A program made the translations under genes and the position numbers. The notes under the pieces are model-generated. The model searched no databases, was not told where the DNA came from, and saw only the letters and a list, made by a program, of their open reading frames with translations. A stretch of 64,000 nt of DNA, taken from the NCBI GenBank assembly GCA_032433595.1, contig JASWJB010000036.1, positions 62,001 to 126,000 of the forward strand, written 5' to 3'. How positions within the stretch are numbered: the first letter of the stretch is position 1; each line of letters begins with the position of its first letter. Below, piece by piece: positions 47,386-58,801 of this stretch. The stretch is from Conoideocrella luteorostrata. Lineage: Eukaryota; Ascomycota; Sordariomycetes; Hypocreales; Clavicipitaceae.

Positions 47386-50300
47386 ATGGCATCAGGGTCA
47401 GGACTAACCGGCTCACAGAGACCATCTCTGCCTCGCACAGATAGTCATCTTTCTTCCGAGCCTGACGTAGATGATCAGTACAGAACAGCAGCCAACCGCG
47501 ATATTTCTGATAGCACCATCTGCACAGATCGTGTCATTCAACAAAATCCTCCTCCTCCGAGGCTTACTCGAAAACAGTCGCTACTGAGTTTGAAAGCTCG
47601 CTTCGCCTCCAACGTGAATTCCACAAGTAGCAGCAGCAGCAGCAGCGGCTCGACGCAGCAGCCGTTGTCGGATGGCCGAAGGTCCTCATCGCCTACGTCT
47701 AGGCTTGCGCCTGCGAGAAGACCGAGCCTGAAACAAAGTCTCGCAAAACCGCTTCCACAGACGCCGTTCCAATCGAGCTCCTCTCACTTGTCAACCGTTG
47801 GCAGGGACAATTTTGACGAAAGTCCCCAGTCACGGTCGGCTGAGTCGAGAATGGACAGTCGTTCGAGTACGATGGACTCGTCCAGCTCTGCTGCGGCAGG
47901 TCAAATATATGGCGGCCAAGACCAGTTTTCGCAGGACATGAATAGCAGTGTGAGTAGCTTGGCGAGCTCTATCAGACATGACGCGAGCGAAGATAATAGG
48001 GACGGGTTGACACCAAGAAGCACTGGTTCCGCATCTGCTGCTCCGTCACCAGCCATTGGCCAGGGAGGAAGGCTGGCCGGCACAGCAGCAGCAGCAGCAG
48101 CAGGAAATGTGACTCAAGGGTCCTCAACACACTTGTCAGGACTGATGTGCAATGTGCATCGTACCACAGGTCGTGAACCACCTCCACTAGTTGGTGCCAC
48201 CACTACCATCCTCGGAGACAAGCTGTACGTATTTGGCGGAAGGATCCTTTCCAGAAGTCGACCGGCCCCCTTAACATCGGATCTTTACGAATTAGACCTG
48301 ATTTCACGACATTGGACTAAGTTAATAACTGGAGGAGATCCTCCTCCTCCACGATACTTCCATTCTATGTGTACATTAGGAGATACAAAAATGGTCTGCT
48401 ATGGTGGTATGTCTCCGGCTTCAAACACGACTCAAGCAGTATCAGCGGCAGATCAGCAACAGCAGCAACCTGAAGTCTCGGTCATGTCCGATATATATAT
48501 TTACGATGTCGGAACCCGCAAGTGGACCTATCTCCCAGCTCAAGACGCGCCTCAGGGTCGTTATGCACACTGTGCCTGCATTTTACCCTCATCAGCTTCC
48601 TTCTCATCGAGTCATGCGCCTCTTGCCGCCTTACAACACAATCCGTCATCCTCAAATCCTAACGAAGGTCGAATTGGCATCAACATCGACGGCTCTGGTG
48701 GTGCTGAAATGGTAGTTGTTGGGGGGCAGGACGGCGCGAATCATTATATTGAACAAATTAGCGTCTTTAATCTCCGGAGTTTGAAATGGACGTCAACACA
48801 ATCCCTAGGTAAGAGCTGTGGTGCATATCGAAGTGTTGCTGCTCCTCTGCCCCCATTTGTGTCAGCCAAAGTCGGCAAGGCATACACAAACGGTGGTCCA
48901 CGAGGCGATAGTGTTGGTATAAGTCAAGAGTTTCGAGAACCTGGCTCATCCATGCTGATATATTCTAATTACAACTTCCTGGACGTCAAGCTCGAGCTAC
49001 AAATTCGATCCTCAGATGGCACTCTGGTAGAGAAGCCCATGTCTGGAAATTATTCTCCTCCAGGGCTACGTTTTCCAAATGGTGGTGTTATTGACACACA
49101 CTTTGTTGTAAGCGGGACATATCTTACGTCGTCGAAGCAAGAGTACGCGCTCTGGGCGCTCGACCTCCGAACACTAACCTGGAGTCGCATTGATGCAGGA
49201 GGCAGCGTCTTTAGCCAAGGAAGTTGGAATCGAGGTGTCTTGTGGAACCGGCGGAACACATTTGTGATTCTCGGTAATCGGAAACGGAGCCTGGTCGATG
49301 ACTATAACCACAGGCGCATAAACTTTTCAAACGTCTGTATGGTAGAACTGGAAGCATTTGGGTTCTACGATAATCCTCGCAAGACAAGCCCAATGTCAGG
49401 TTTCGTATCGGCGAGTAGCCCCTACGCCGGCCTCAGGCTGAGCCTCACACGTAGAGCAGGCTATACTGCTGGTGGACGATTTCATTCAAGGGCAAGCGAA
49501 GAGCTGGGGCAAAGGGCTCTCAATATGCGTGAGCTAGCGGATATGGATATTCTGTGCATCGGTGGTGAGAGAATACCAGTAAATTCTCGTATTGTGTCTC
49601 GCAGATGGGGTCCGTACTTTGTTCAGCTGTTGCGGGAAGGAACTGCGACTCAAGATGGGAGTGATGCAGTTACTTTGAAGTCAGGGCTGGCGAGTAATCC
49701 TCTTCGTGCTTCCGCACTAACCATCACACCAGACTCAAAGGACGCAACGCAACCCCCCTCATCGTCGAGTGGTACCAGCATGCTCTCAACGTCGACTGCC
49801 AGCACTGGCTCAAATACGAACGCAGGGTCGTCTGGTATGGGGCCCGGTGGAGATACGTATGGGGACGGTGACGGCCAAAATCCGGCTGCCGTGAATGCCG
49901 CTCCAACCCCCCGATCCTTGCCCTCTAACATGAGGCCAAGATGCCTTTATCTCCCTCACACCTTCTTGACGGTACAGGCTCTGCTTCACTTCTTATACAC
50001 AAGTTCGCTGCCCCCGCCGACTTCACCACTGTGCACGCCTCAGATCTTATGCTCTCTACTGCAGATTGCGAGGCCGTACCGTATAGATGGCATGTTGGAG
50101 GCCGTTGTGGAGAGGCTGCATGGACTTCTCGATAGTCGCAATGCTGCGGCTGTTTTCAACGCCACAGCCATGGCTGCAGGAGGTGGTCGTGGCATTGATG
50201 GTTCGCTAAACCCAAATTACTACATCGACTGCAGCGATCCTATTGCGTCACCTACGGCACTATCCGATTTCTCGATGGGTGGCACGACTGCCAACGAATC

Positions 50301-50676
50301 AGTCGTCGATTTGGCGACGGCGACATCAGGTCTTACCATTAACACCAGTGTGCAAAAGACTGGGCGTCCGTTAAGCGGTGAAATTTCTGCCTCAACAAGC
50401 ATGAGCGGCTCAGAATGGGGTTCCGAACTCGACGGCAGTGATCGCGACAACAGTTTTATATGGAATGGGAATGTGAGCAGCGTTATTGGCTTGCAGAAAC
50501 GCGGCCTTCGAGGCTTGATGGAGGGACGAAGAATGCGCGAGAGGACTGGTACAGGCACTACCAACACTGGTTCTGCGAGTGTGACTACATTAGCCAATAC
50601 GGGAAGCTCCCCTTTCGCGACAGGTCAGCAAGGATCAAGCGGCCAACGCGTCGGCTTAGGTATCGCCGATTCTTGA
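47386..50676 (+). CDS. Large kelch-repeat plus BTB protein (Ral2-like)
   Basis: The 1,096-residue protein is intronless. I start at the ATG at 47386 (MASGSGLTGSQRPS) because the longer frame has no earlier ATG. Residues 1 to about 255 are disordered and Ser-rich, with SSSSSSS and AAAAAA runs encoded by CAG/AGC-type microsatellites. Kelch beta-propeller blades follow (LVGATTTILGDKLYVFGGR, RYFHSMCTLGDTKMVCYGG, YIYDVGTRKWTYLPAQDAPQ, EMVVVGGQDG) to about residue 605. A BTB-like domain begins near residue 715 (ADMDILCIGGERIPVNSRIV) and is split by a Ser/Thr/Gly-rich insertion (about residues 770-845) before FLTVQALLHFLYTSSLPPP. In fission yeast, Ral2 is a kelch protein of Ras signalling; I suggest the same role but did not verify orthology. 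Confidence 0.82.
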   Translation: MASGSGLTGSQRPSLPRTDSHLSSEPDVDDQYRTAANRDISDSTICTDRVIQQNPPPPRLTRKQSLLSLKARFASNVNSTSSSSSSSGSTQQPLSDGRRSSSPTSRLAPARRPSLKQSLAKPLPQTPFQSSSSHLSTVGRDNFDESPQSRSAESRMDSRSSTMDSSSSAAAGQIYGGQDQFSQDMNSSVSSLASSIRHDASEDNRDGLTPRSTGSASAAPSPAIGQGGRLAGTAAAAAAGNVTQGSSTHLSGLMCNVHRTTGREPPPLVGATTTILGDKLYVFGGRILSRSRPAPLTSDLYELDLISRHWTKLITGGDPPPPRYFHSMCTLGDTKMVCYGGMSPASNTTQAVSAADQQQQQPEVSVMSDIYIYDVGTRKWTYLPAQDAPQGRYAHCACILPSSASFSSSHAPLAALQHNPSSSNPNEGRIGINIDGSGGAEMVVVGGQDGANHYIEQISVFNLRSLKWTSTQSLGKSCGAYRSVAAPLPPFVSAKVGKAYTNGGPRGDSVGISQEFREPGSSMLIYSNYNFLDVKLELQIRSSDGTLVEKPMSGNYSPPGLRFPNGGVIDTHFVVSGTYLTSSKQEYALWALDLRTLTWSRIDAGGSVFSQGSWNRGVLWNRRNTFVILGNRKRSLVDDYNHRRINFSNVCMVELEAFGFYDNPRKTSPMSGFVSASSPYAGLRLSLTRRAGYTAGGRFHSRASEELGQRALNMRELADMDILCIGGERIPVNSRIVSRRWGPYFVQLLREGTATQDGSDAVTLKSGLASNPLRASALTITPDSKDATQPPSSSSGTSMLSTSTASTGSNTNAGSSGMGPGGDTYGDGDGQNPAAVNAAPTPRSLPSNMRPRCLYLPHTFLTVQALLHFLYTSSLPPPTSPLCTPQILCSLLQIARPYRIDGMLEAVVERLHGLLDSRNAAAVFNATAMAAGGGRGIDGSLNPNYYIDCSDPIASPTALSDFSMGGTTANESVVDLATATSGLTINTSVQKTGRPLSGEISASTSMSGSEWGSELDGSDRDNSFIWNGNVSSVIGLQKRGLRGLMEGRRMRERTGTGTTNTGSASVTTLANTGSSPFATGQQGSSGQRVGLGIADS
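47624..47650 (+). repeat. Coding AGC microsatellite (poly-Ser)
   Basis: Tandem AGC codons encode a seven-Ser run within the disordered N-terminus of the kelch protein. A second CAG-type run at about 48085-48103 encodes poly-Ala in another frame. Both could vary in length between strains. Confidence 0.7.
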
Positions 50677-51428
50677 TGAACGAGATCTCGCACGTCGGCC
50701 TCGGGTCTCTCTCGTTGGACGATTATTAGACGGGTAATTTGACAGTGACATCACATGGTGCATTCCATAGATAAAAGACCGGGCTAAAGCAGGAAGAACA
50801 ACACGATTATTATAGAACACGATGACCTGACGAATATGTTGCATATTGAGGCGGAAGAGCGGGGGTGGGGGAGGATAGTGGAATATGGTAGAGCTTATTC
50901 AAAGGAGAACGGTGTTGCTTATTCAGAGGAGGAAACCATTTTTGATGTATATATTGTTATTATCGACATGGAGGACGACAAGTTCCTTGGACATGAATAC
51001 TAAATACTTGTTTCTGTGGAAAATCCCAGTCCCATATCTTGGCGGTAGTGCCTTCCCCTGCTAACTAAACCGAATGATAGTTTTCCATTAAAGGTAAGTA
51101 TGGCGTTCATTCGTGACGGGAGCCGACGAGAGGCAGTGCTTGAAAATGTTGTCGAAAGGCTGACTGTGCATCCCCGTTAATGTATTGCTTTGCTGCTTTT
51201 CTATCAAATATATATAGACTTTGGAAACAAGGGAATGCATGGTGCATTCGTAAAAGGGGAAAAGCCGAAATTTTTTTTGAAACACATAAAGCTCTCACTG
51301 TGGAAGTCGAGTTCCAACACGGCTAATACAAAAAACAAAAATCCCATGTCGTAAACCAACTATCTAATATAGAGAAAGAAGCCAAGCCGTGAAAATTTAG
51401 ACGATGAATCCTGCACTTGTCAGCGGGT
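50677..51428. other. Convergent 3' flanks
   Basis: The 750-base interval lies between the stops of the kelch gene and the acyl-CoA synthetase gene. It is AT-rich and holds no supported gene. Confidence 0.5.
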
Positions 51429-53495
51429 TTACAACTTTACAAGGCCGGCCTCTAACTCTCGCCACTCGTTATCATGAAAGGGCACGTAGGTACTGCCCTT
51501 GAGCCAGTATATCTCGCCATCAGCTTCTTCGTTATTCGGCTTGATGCCGGCGAGTCGTAATAGATGCTTCTGCTGCTTGTTTGTGCCTGTTGTTTGAGCA
51601 GCCCCGCCAACATCGGTCAGGATTCGGAGGAACAGGGGTTGTGCATATCGAGGCAGTGTGGACTTGACGTGGCCTGCCAAGCTGCGGAGCACCTCCTTGC
51701 TGGGCTTTTTGTCAAAAGCGATGGCGACGCAGCCTGCGCGCCCGTCGTGATGTGGCAATTCGACTCCGTAGACGTTGGCTTCGCGGACGGACGGGTGCCG
51801 GCCAACGGCTTCGCTGACTTCGACGGTGGACACGTTTTCAGACTTCCAGCGAAACGTGTCGCCGATGCGGTCCATAAAGTACATACGGCCTTGGGCATCC
51901 CAGCGGGTGACATCGCCAGTGCGGAACCACGCATCACCCTCCTTAAACACGCTACGTATTATTTTGGAGGACGTGGCGCCTTCGTTACCGTAGTATCCTT
52001 GAAAGCGTTGGTTGATGTTTTCCGGGTCGAGCTTGAAGATGAGCTCGCCGGGGTCGCCAGCCTTGACCTTTGTGCACAACCCCGTCTTGAGATCGCGTTT
52101 GGGCAGCTCGGTCACCCAGTCCAATTCAACGAGAGCGAGATTGATCGACTGCAAACCGCCATAGACGAGACCGCTACGACCGATAGCACCGGCCGTGTGA
52201 TCGTTGCGGCTGAGGTTCCACAGGCCAAAGGGACCTTCGGTGGCTGCGTAAAATTCCAGAACGGTGTCGATCCCAAACCGCTCCTTGAAAACGTTCCAGA
52301 TGTCCGGGCGGAGACCGTTGCCAAAGGCTGCCGTAACCTTGTGTTTCTTGTCGATGCATTCTCCGGTGACTGGGTCGCACTGCGGAGGCGCCGCCAGGAG
52401 ATACCGTAGCGTCTCGCCAACATACTGGATCACGGTGGCATTAGACTCCCTCACCTCCTTCCAAAATACTTTGGTGGAGAACTTGCGACCAATGGCCTGT
52501 GTGCTGCCTGCAAGTATGGTTGAGCAGAACGAGAGTATGGCCGCTGCAGAATGGTAGAGTGGCATGGACTATGTAGGGGGTAATAAGTGTCCCGAGGTCA
52601 GTCAAGAGGGAATGGAGAGACAAACACACAAGCAACGAAAAAAACAACTAGGCGGCAACATACTGTGTACATAATGTCGTTACCCCCGCGAGCTAGAAGC
52701 GTCTCGGAGATAGTTCCTCCCGCAATAATCTTTGCCCATGACACAACGGCCGGCTTGGGCATCCCAGTAGTTCCTGATGTGTAAATCAAAAGAGCAAGAT
52801 TGGCCAGATCATCTTCGAGTAGCTCCGAATCTGAAAGTCTCGTGGGCGGAGCGACGTCTGCCTGGGCTTGCGCTTCCGATGTGAAATGGACAAAATTCAC
52901 ATCGCTGAGCTCGGCTCGCACATCATCGGTGATGTTGACGGCAACGTTAGGGTCGACAAGGCAAATCCTCGACTTGGCTGCCTTGATGCAGTGTGACAAA
53001 GACTTGTTCGTCAGGTTGTAGTTAATGAATGCCGGCTTGGCCCCAATACTCCAGAGCGCGAGCCATACGAGGACAAATATATCCGAGTTCTCAAAGTCCA
53101 TGGCCACCACCTCCTTGGGCTTGATGCCTAGAGTTTTCCGCATCCAGGTTCCGTAGCGAAGAGCTTTGTCGTAAACCTGAGCGTATGTGAGGTGGCGTCC
53201 TTCAAAGATGAGCAGGTCTTTGTTGGCTGTGGAAGGGTGCTTGGCTCGTTCTTCGAGGTTGAAAAAGACGGAAAGCCGACCATTGCGTTGGCGAAGAAGT
53301 ACTCGGCCGGCAGATTTGAAGGCAGACTTAAATAGCATATAATCATACCAAAAGGATGTTTTGGCGTTGAGGTAGGCCAATGCGGCCAGAGTGGCCGGAG
53401 CCGTGACGGCTAGCGGAACTGGAGTCTCGTTAGCAATGAGATGCGGCCTGAGAGTAAGAGTAAGAGTAAGAGTGTTGTTGATACTTACGGGGCAT
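51429..53495 (-). CDS. fat1: Very-long-chain acyl-CoA synthetase / fatty-acid transport protein (FAT1/FATP family)
   Basis: The enzyme couples fatty-acid uptake to CoA activation at plasma membrane, ER or peroxisome. I propose three coding exons: 53495-53489 (7 nt, ATGCCCC), 53418-52664 and 52568-51429, with introns of 70 and 95 nt, 633 residues. The first junction gives MPLPLAVTAPATLAALAYLN, the expected hydrophobic N-terminus. The AMP-binding motif is LLIYTSGTTGMPKPAVVSW. Further motifs are YTSMPLYHSAAA across the second junction, FYAATEGPFGLWN and GDAWFRTGDVTRWDAQGR. The C-terminus ends LVKL and shows no clear PTS1. The upstream in-frame sequence lacks another ATG without crossing the intron, and GTAAGT directly follows ATGCCCC, so the micro-exon is favoured. 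Confidence 0.88.
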
Positions 53496-56172
53496 TTTAA
53501 GGGAAGCAGAAACCGTCTTTACCTCCCAGCTGCGAATAGAATCCGAGATGGTTCGAGTGAAGAGAGGCGGAAGGATGAGCTAAGGAAATCAAGTTAGACA
53601 GTCAACCGCCTCCAGAACGGTACTTCGGCTACGGATGCACAGCGGTGTGCCGGAAGAAGGCGTGCAAATGCGACGATCGATGCTATGAGACCGTGGATAT
53701 TGATATCAAATGAACAAGTTTGAGAAATGAAACGGAAGCGGCTGGCTGGCAGGCAGCGGAGGGAGATTGAGCAAGCCTGCTGGCTCAGTGACCACCGAGT
53801 AGCTCGGACTCGCGCAGTAGTTAGTCGTTGACGGGGATCGGCAATTAGCAATTGGTGGTTGGCAGTTGGCGATTGGAGAGGAGAAACGGAAATACGAGCA
53901 GAGTCAATATTCCAAGGGGTGTGGTGTTGTCTTGTCCAGCTTGACGGGCTATGTACGGCCTGGTTAGCATTTGTCTATGGAGAACCGAGGGAAGATGGTA
54001 TTCACAAGGTTCGACGATGGCTGGCAGAGTTCGACGGCCCAGCTTTGTAACGAGCTTCCCTAGTTGCACGCAAGATGCTCTTCGTACGCGGGCGATACTT
54101 ACTGTAAGTATAAATTGGCAGAATCTCGGGATTCTGCTTTGCGCATTCAGATCAGCAGCAGAAGCAGCAGAGGCGGCGGCGGCGACTGCGGCGGGCGGGA
54201 TTCAAAACCACGAACACCCACCCGCTATCAATTCAGAGACGGAGGCGGACGATGCGATTTAAGACCAAAGCCGAGGCGGAATATTTCTTGCAGAGGGAGT
54301 CTCCGGCTATCTCGCTGGCTAGCGGGGGACCAAGGAACCAGGGGGCCGCCAATACGTTATACTAGTAGTAGTTAATTAACGAATGGAGTCAAAAGAATTT
54401 AGTTACTTTGTTGTTTGTATGGAGTGATAGTGGCGCTGGTGGACCAGGGCGAGTAGTAGGACGGCATGGACATTCAACGGCATTATTTACGACAAACTCC
54501 CGTCCAGCGGCTATTGTCCAGCCAATAATTACGATAATCACCGCGGCAGTGTGCAGTTCTGTGGGCAATGTGCGAGCTCGGATAATATTGTCTCGCGACG
54601 AATGCGGTAAAGGTTACGTATTGTGTGTTGCAGCTCGCGTGCAACTTGTGTGCACTCCGTAACTAACTCGCAGCCATGTGGCGCCCAAGAAGACGCTGGA
54701 ATCAATGGTCCGTTCAAACCTCCTCATTCATGCAGCAACGAGCGCGCCACGCAAACGGCCTTGCTTTTCTATTGTGCTCAACCTGGGCTGTATTGTCTGG
54801 GCTGGTGGACTATGCTACTTTTCCTACGGGTTCGCGAACACGGAGTACTCCGTACCTGTAAGTACAATGAATGCCGCGAACGACGTGACCGGGGCTGAAA
54901 TCCGGGGATCCCAGCAATATGGAGCCGTTGCTACCCTCGAGCGATTGGCTGGCATAAGTGCCTGGATGCACGATGCCGGATGCTAGATACTAGATGCCTC
55001 GGCTCGCAAGTTGGAGTACTGCGCAGTCAAGTTTATTTAGTTCCTCCGTAACTACGGAGTAGTTTGAATGGGGAAATGGCCCGGTGGGTTCAATGTCAAA
55101 TTTGGAGATAAAGTGTGGAGAAGGATGAGTTGGCGCGACACAACACGGATTGAGTGGTGGAGGAGTAAGGAGGGCGTGGAGGGTTCGGTTCGGCTAGAGG
55201 ATTGAGTCTAGTTCGCGGTAACGGGAGATACTGATGTGGGCAGATGATTGAGCTATTGGAAATGTTGATCAAGGTCATGGAGGGGCTCGCACCTTGTCCC
55301 GGACGCTGCGGCACGTTGCAGATGATGGATGACATGGGAGTTGAAGTTGCGTCCTAGAATTGGATTGTATTCCGGAATGTTGCATCGTTGCATGGAATAT
55401 TGCATGCTGACCCTGCGAACCTCTATAGCAAGTGAGATTATGATCAATTTCGTGCCTTATTGCACATGCTCTAATTAATTAAAGTAGACCTAGTCCCCTG
55501 TTGACAACCACCGCATCTTGCGCATGCAACTTGCGAACGGACCAAAACATATCATACCCTTGAGTTGAATCATTGCAAATGGTCACAGCACGCAACCGCA
55601 CGACATGGATCTAGCACATCAGAGGGTGAACTGGGAGACTGAGAGACATGAAATGATAACGATCACAAACACTGCTGCAGTCCACAATCACAAATAATAT
55701 CACTCCGACTGAATTGGAAGCGCCACCATGTACTCCGTATATAAATAACTTTACAAATGGGGTCTTTTTGTACTAGTTCTGCAAACCATACGGGGCATAC
55801 CCATCGACCAATAAAGCATGCTGCCCAAAATCTCACGCACAGTAGAGTACATATACACCGTATACGCGACATGAGTGCAGTCATCTCCATCACGGGCCCT
55901 CCCTGGATCCCAATGTAAGTTACTAGTTCAGTTGACATTTATTATGATCGTTACTGTACGGAGAACGGACTACTGTTCTGGAAATGCCACCATCGGGTAC
56001 CTACATAGGTACTCATCCGAGTTGGCTAAATGATCTGTGCAATATTAATGACGATTTGCAAATTTTCCTTTGTTCGAGGTGAAAATTGTCCCTTGTATGC
56101 ATTTCTGACACAACGCTGTTCCTCAATCTTGACTCGCAAATTTTCCCGCCAGATTTCGACCACAATGCAGAT
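53496..56172. other. Intergenic region with several TACTCCGTA motifs
   Basis: The left part is the fat1 promoter, with a GCAGCAG/GGCGGC-rich stretch near 54150-54200. Exact motif copies lie at 54846-54854, 55053-55061 and 55731-55739. An ORF at 54705-54986 (MVRSNLLIHAATSAPRKRPC, with a hydrophobic segment) spans one motif and is not convincing. No gene is supported. Confidence 0.5.
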
Positions 56173-56433
56173 ATGAGAGAACAAGTAGAAGCTCTCATTG
56201 AATCTAGACTGCGCGACGGGTATACGCTCCCTCAGCTATTCGATGCCGCCTTAGCGGCCAGAAGCCCGGCCTATTACTCCACATTGGATTTTGAATACTA
56301 TGACAACATCGCAGATGCGCTGTTGGACAAGAGTATGTGTCATCTCCCCCGTCCGTTGTCGAACAGAACAGTGCATGTTGATTCTCGATTGGAAACAGTG
56401 ATAGCTGGGTGTGCGCCAATAGTGTCGAGTTGA
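56173..56433 (+). CDS. Candidate small hypothetical protein
   Basis: From the ATG at 56173 the frame encodes MREQVEALIESRLRDGYTLP, then QLFDAALAARSPAYYSTLDF and YYDNIADALLDK, a soluble, helical-looking sequence with normal codon use. A GTATGT donor at 56333 and an acceptor ending at 56398 define a possible 66-nt intron. Because its length is divisible by three and it has no in-frame stop, both forms (86 or 64 residues) end at the same TGA. Upstream, TTTTCCCGCCAG could be the acceptor of a further 5' intron. I recognise no family. It may be a small gene or the end of a longer one. Confidence 0.4.
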   Translation: MREQVEALIESRLRDGYTLPQLFDAALAARSPAYYSTLDFEYYDNIADALLDKSMCHLPRPLSNRTVHVDSRLETVIAGCAPIVSS

Positions 56434-57086
56434 GGCCACAGATACGGTAATGTGTTGTGGGGGAACTTTGAATGATGACAGGGTAATAATGATTTATGAA
56501 AGTGATGAAATGCATATAAGTTTTAAGACATTATTCATGGCTTAGAAATATCTAAAACCTGCTGTTTCCTACGTTGTATCCTTGTATTGCTGTGTGGCTG
56601 GTTCATGCCTCAGAGGCTGGTGCGAGCTTCCACGTGATAGCGCGCCATGACAGCTGGGGCGTTGGGTGGGCCCTTTACCAACTGAGCCCCCGTAACTACT
56701 CCGTACAAAGGTACGGAGTAGTGGCAGCTGGACTACTCCAGCAGTAATGGTTTAGTTCGTGATGCCACGCAGCTTCATGTGAAGCTCGCCCGTGTTGGAG
56801 GAGGACATGCAACTTCAGCGACCTCCCACAGCGGCACTGAGACTTTGAATCTTATGGATTACTGATTACTGCGTACGATAACGCACAACACAGAAAGGAA
56901 TCTTTCTTCCTCGCCTCCGGCTATTAAACTCGCGACCGCCATCGATTCTCTTGACTAGGCGAGAAGGAATAATTCTTTGTGCGACTCCGATTCTCCGCAA
57001 GCCATCGCTCTTTAGTAGCTATCTTTGGGTCGCTATATTTCTCCCTTCATCACTCAGTGTGACATCGTATTACAATATAGTCAAAA
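56434..57086. other. Promoter region of the PIG-S gene with a perfect hairpin
   Basis: This holds the inverted-repeat form of the dispersed motif at 56695-56722 (separate entry) and a leader rich in C/T before the ATG at 57087. No gene was recognised. Confidence 0.5.
56695..56722. repeat. Perfect 12-bp inverted repeat (ACTACTCCGTAC, AAAG loop)
   Basis: Left arm ACTACTCCGTAC at 56695-56706, four-base spacer AAAG, right arm GTACGGAGTAGT at 56711-56722. All twelve base pairs match. It is the longest hairpin formed by the dispersed TACTCCGTA motif in the window. Confidence 0.85.
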
Positions 57087-58801
57087 ATGGCCTCGTCATC
57101 AGCAGAAGTGGCTGTCCCGCCAATCTCTCCCTCTACGGTCAAACAACCCCCTCCCGAGAAACCCAGCGAGATTCGCCGAAGAACATATGTCATACTTTCT
57201 TTTTGGTTTATTGTGCTGGTATTGGGTCTACCAATCTGGTGGAAGACTACGACAATTTATCGCGCAGACTTGCCTTTGGAGAGAATGCTGCAATGGGCAA
57301 ACGGGAAGGTAAGTCTTTCAAGCTCATGCATCCCCGTCCGTACGCCAGCGGAGTCTCTAAGCGTAAAGGTTGCAGTTGAGGACTAATCAAGCTTTGATAA
57401 TATATGATACAGGCCTGTCGCCCTGCATTTCCCCTTCAAATCTCTATCCGCGCCGACGCTGTTGCTGACCAAGATGCCCAACATCTTGTCCGCCTGACGC
57501 AGCATGCTCTGGACGATCTGAACGATTTTCCTGGTCATCATTTGCGACTCAAACTTAATCCCAAGGGAGACAAAATATCTCCTACCTCAAAAGAGCACGA
57601 TGCTGACTCGACGTTGACCATTAATTTGACCCCGGGCGATTCCAATTCTGCAGTCATGAGCCCTCAGTCGTCGGTTCTCGGTATGACCTATGCACCTAAC
57701 TCGATTCCGTCACCCAACTCCGCATCATCTATGCTTGCTACATATATTGCCAATGAACTACAATCCACCTTCTCAGAAGAACAATCAATCATTTCCTATC
57801 TATTATCTACGTCGTCCATGTCTTCCAGCGCGAGACAGCAGGGCTTGACCGCAGAGATGGCCGAAGCATTATCGAAACGCACGACCAGGTCACTTCGGTA
57901 TGCGCCGACATACCACTTGAGCTTTTCCTTGCTCACGGACGGCGCTATCCCCAATACGTGGGACATAGATGCTGCTATCAACGAGTATATGAAGCCCATG
58001 TTAAATGTACTTGGGTCCATTCACAACTTTACCGTTGATACGCAGGTGCAGTTGTATGCCACACCTGGTGTACAATCTCAGGTCTTGAGCAAAGACCACT
58101 TAGCTTCATTCATAAATGCTGCAGAGTGGCCCCTTTCGCCATCGATTGGTGGAGCTCCCACTGTCAACTTTATTATCTTTGTCGGAAACCAGACCATTGG
58201 CTCTGATGATGCAAAGGTTGAGAACTCGCAATCATGGATGATTCCCCAATGGGGCTCTGTCTACCTACTGCCTTTACCTTCCACTGAGAAACACGTTTCG
58301 ACCCAGGCTTTGAAACAACCCATGCTCATGTTTGGCGGCCATCTGCTGACGCTTCTTGGTACGCCGCAGTCTGGTTCTCTTCCATTGCGATTGTCAACAC
58401 TTGCCAGGATACGAACGATTGACTTGCTTCTCCGAGCCGCATCTTCCCTAGGGTCACTAGCCCGGCTTTCGCCTAGCTTACCCTCTATTTCTATTCCCCG
58501 CAGCGTCGCGGATGGCGTGTCAAGCTCGCTGCAGCATCTGGAGCAGGCTTGTGCTAATCTCGGCGGACCAGAAGGTCTCCTGCATGCCCGGGTTGCCGAA
58601 GAAGAGGCAGAGAGGGCGTTTTTTGAAAAGAGCATGGTTGGACAGCTGTACTTTCCTGATGAGCACAAGATTGCTGTCTACCTGCCTCTCCTAGGTCCAG
58701 TCGGAGTGCCTTTGGTGCTGGGGTTGATTAACGAAATTAAAAACTGGATCAAAAGACGGAAGCAAAGGGCTCAGGAGGAAAAAGAAAAGAAAGGCCAGTA
58801 G
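57087..58801 (+). CDS. gpi17: GPI transamidase complex subunit PIG-S (Gpi17)
   Basis: PIG-S/Gpi17 is a subunit of the ER complex that attaches GPI anchors to proteins. Exons are 57087-57308 and 57413-58801 with a 104-nt intron, 536 residues. The topology fits the family: an N-terminal transmembrane helix (YVILSFWFIVLVLGLPIWW, about residues 33-51) right after a basic motif (EIRRR), a long luminal domain, and a C-terminal helix (IAVYLPLLGPVGVPLVLGLI) followed by a Lys/Arg-rich cytosolic tail. Family landmarks include RYAPTYHLSFSLL, IPQWGSVYL and EEAERAFFEKSMVGQLYFPD. The splice joins WANGK to ACRPAFPLQ in phase 0. Confidence 0.92.

Noticed and set aside
51564..52409. 281-residue plus-strand ORF
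   Set aside because: It is the antisense shadow of the third exon of the FAT1-type gene, which carries the conserved acyl-CoA synthetase motifs.
54676..54986. Small ORFs with a possible hydrophobic segment
   Set aside because: Two frames compete, no homology is recognisable and the sequence runs through a TACTCCGTA motif that elsewhere is non-coding.
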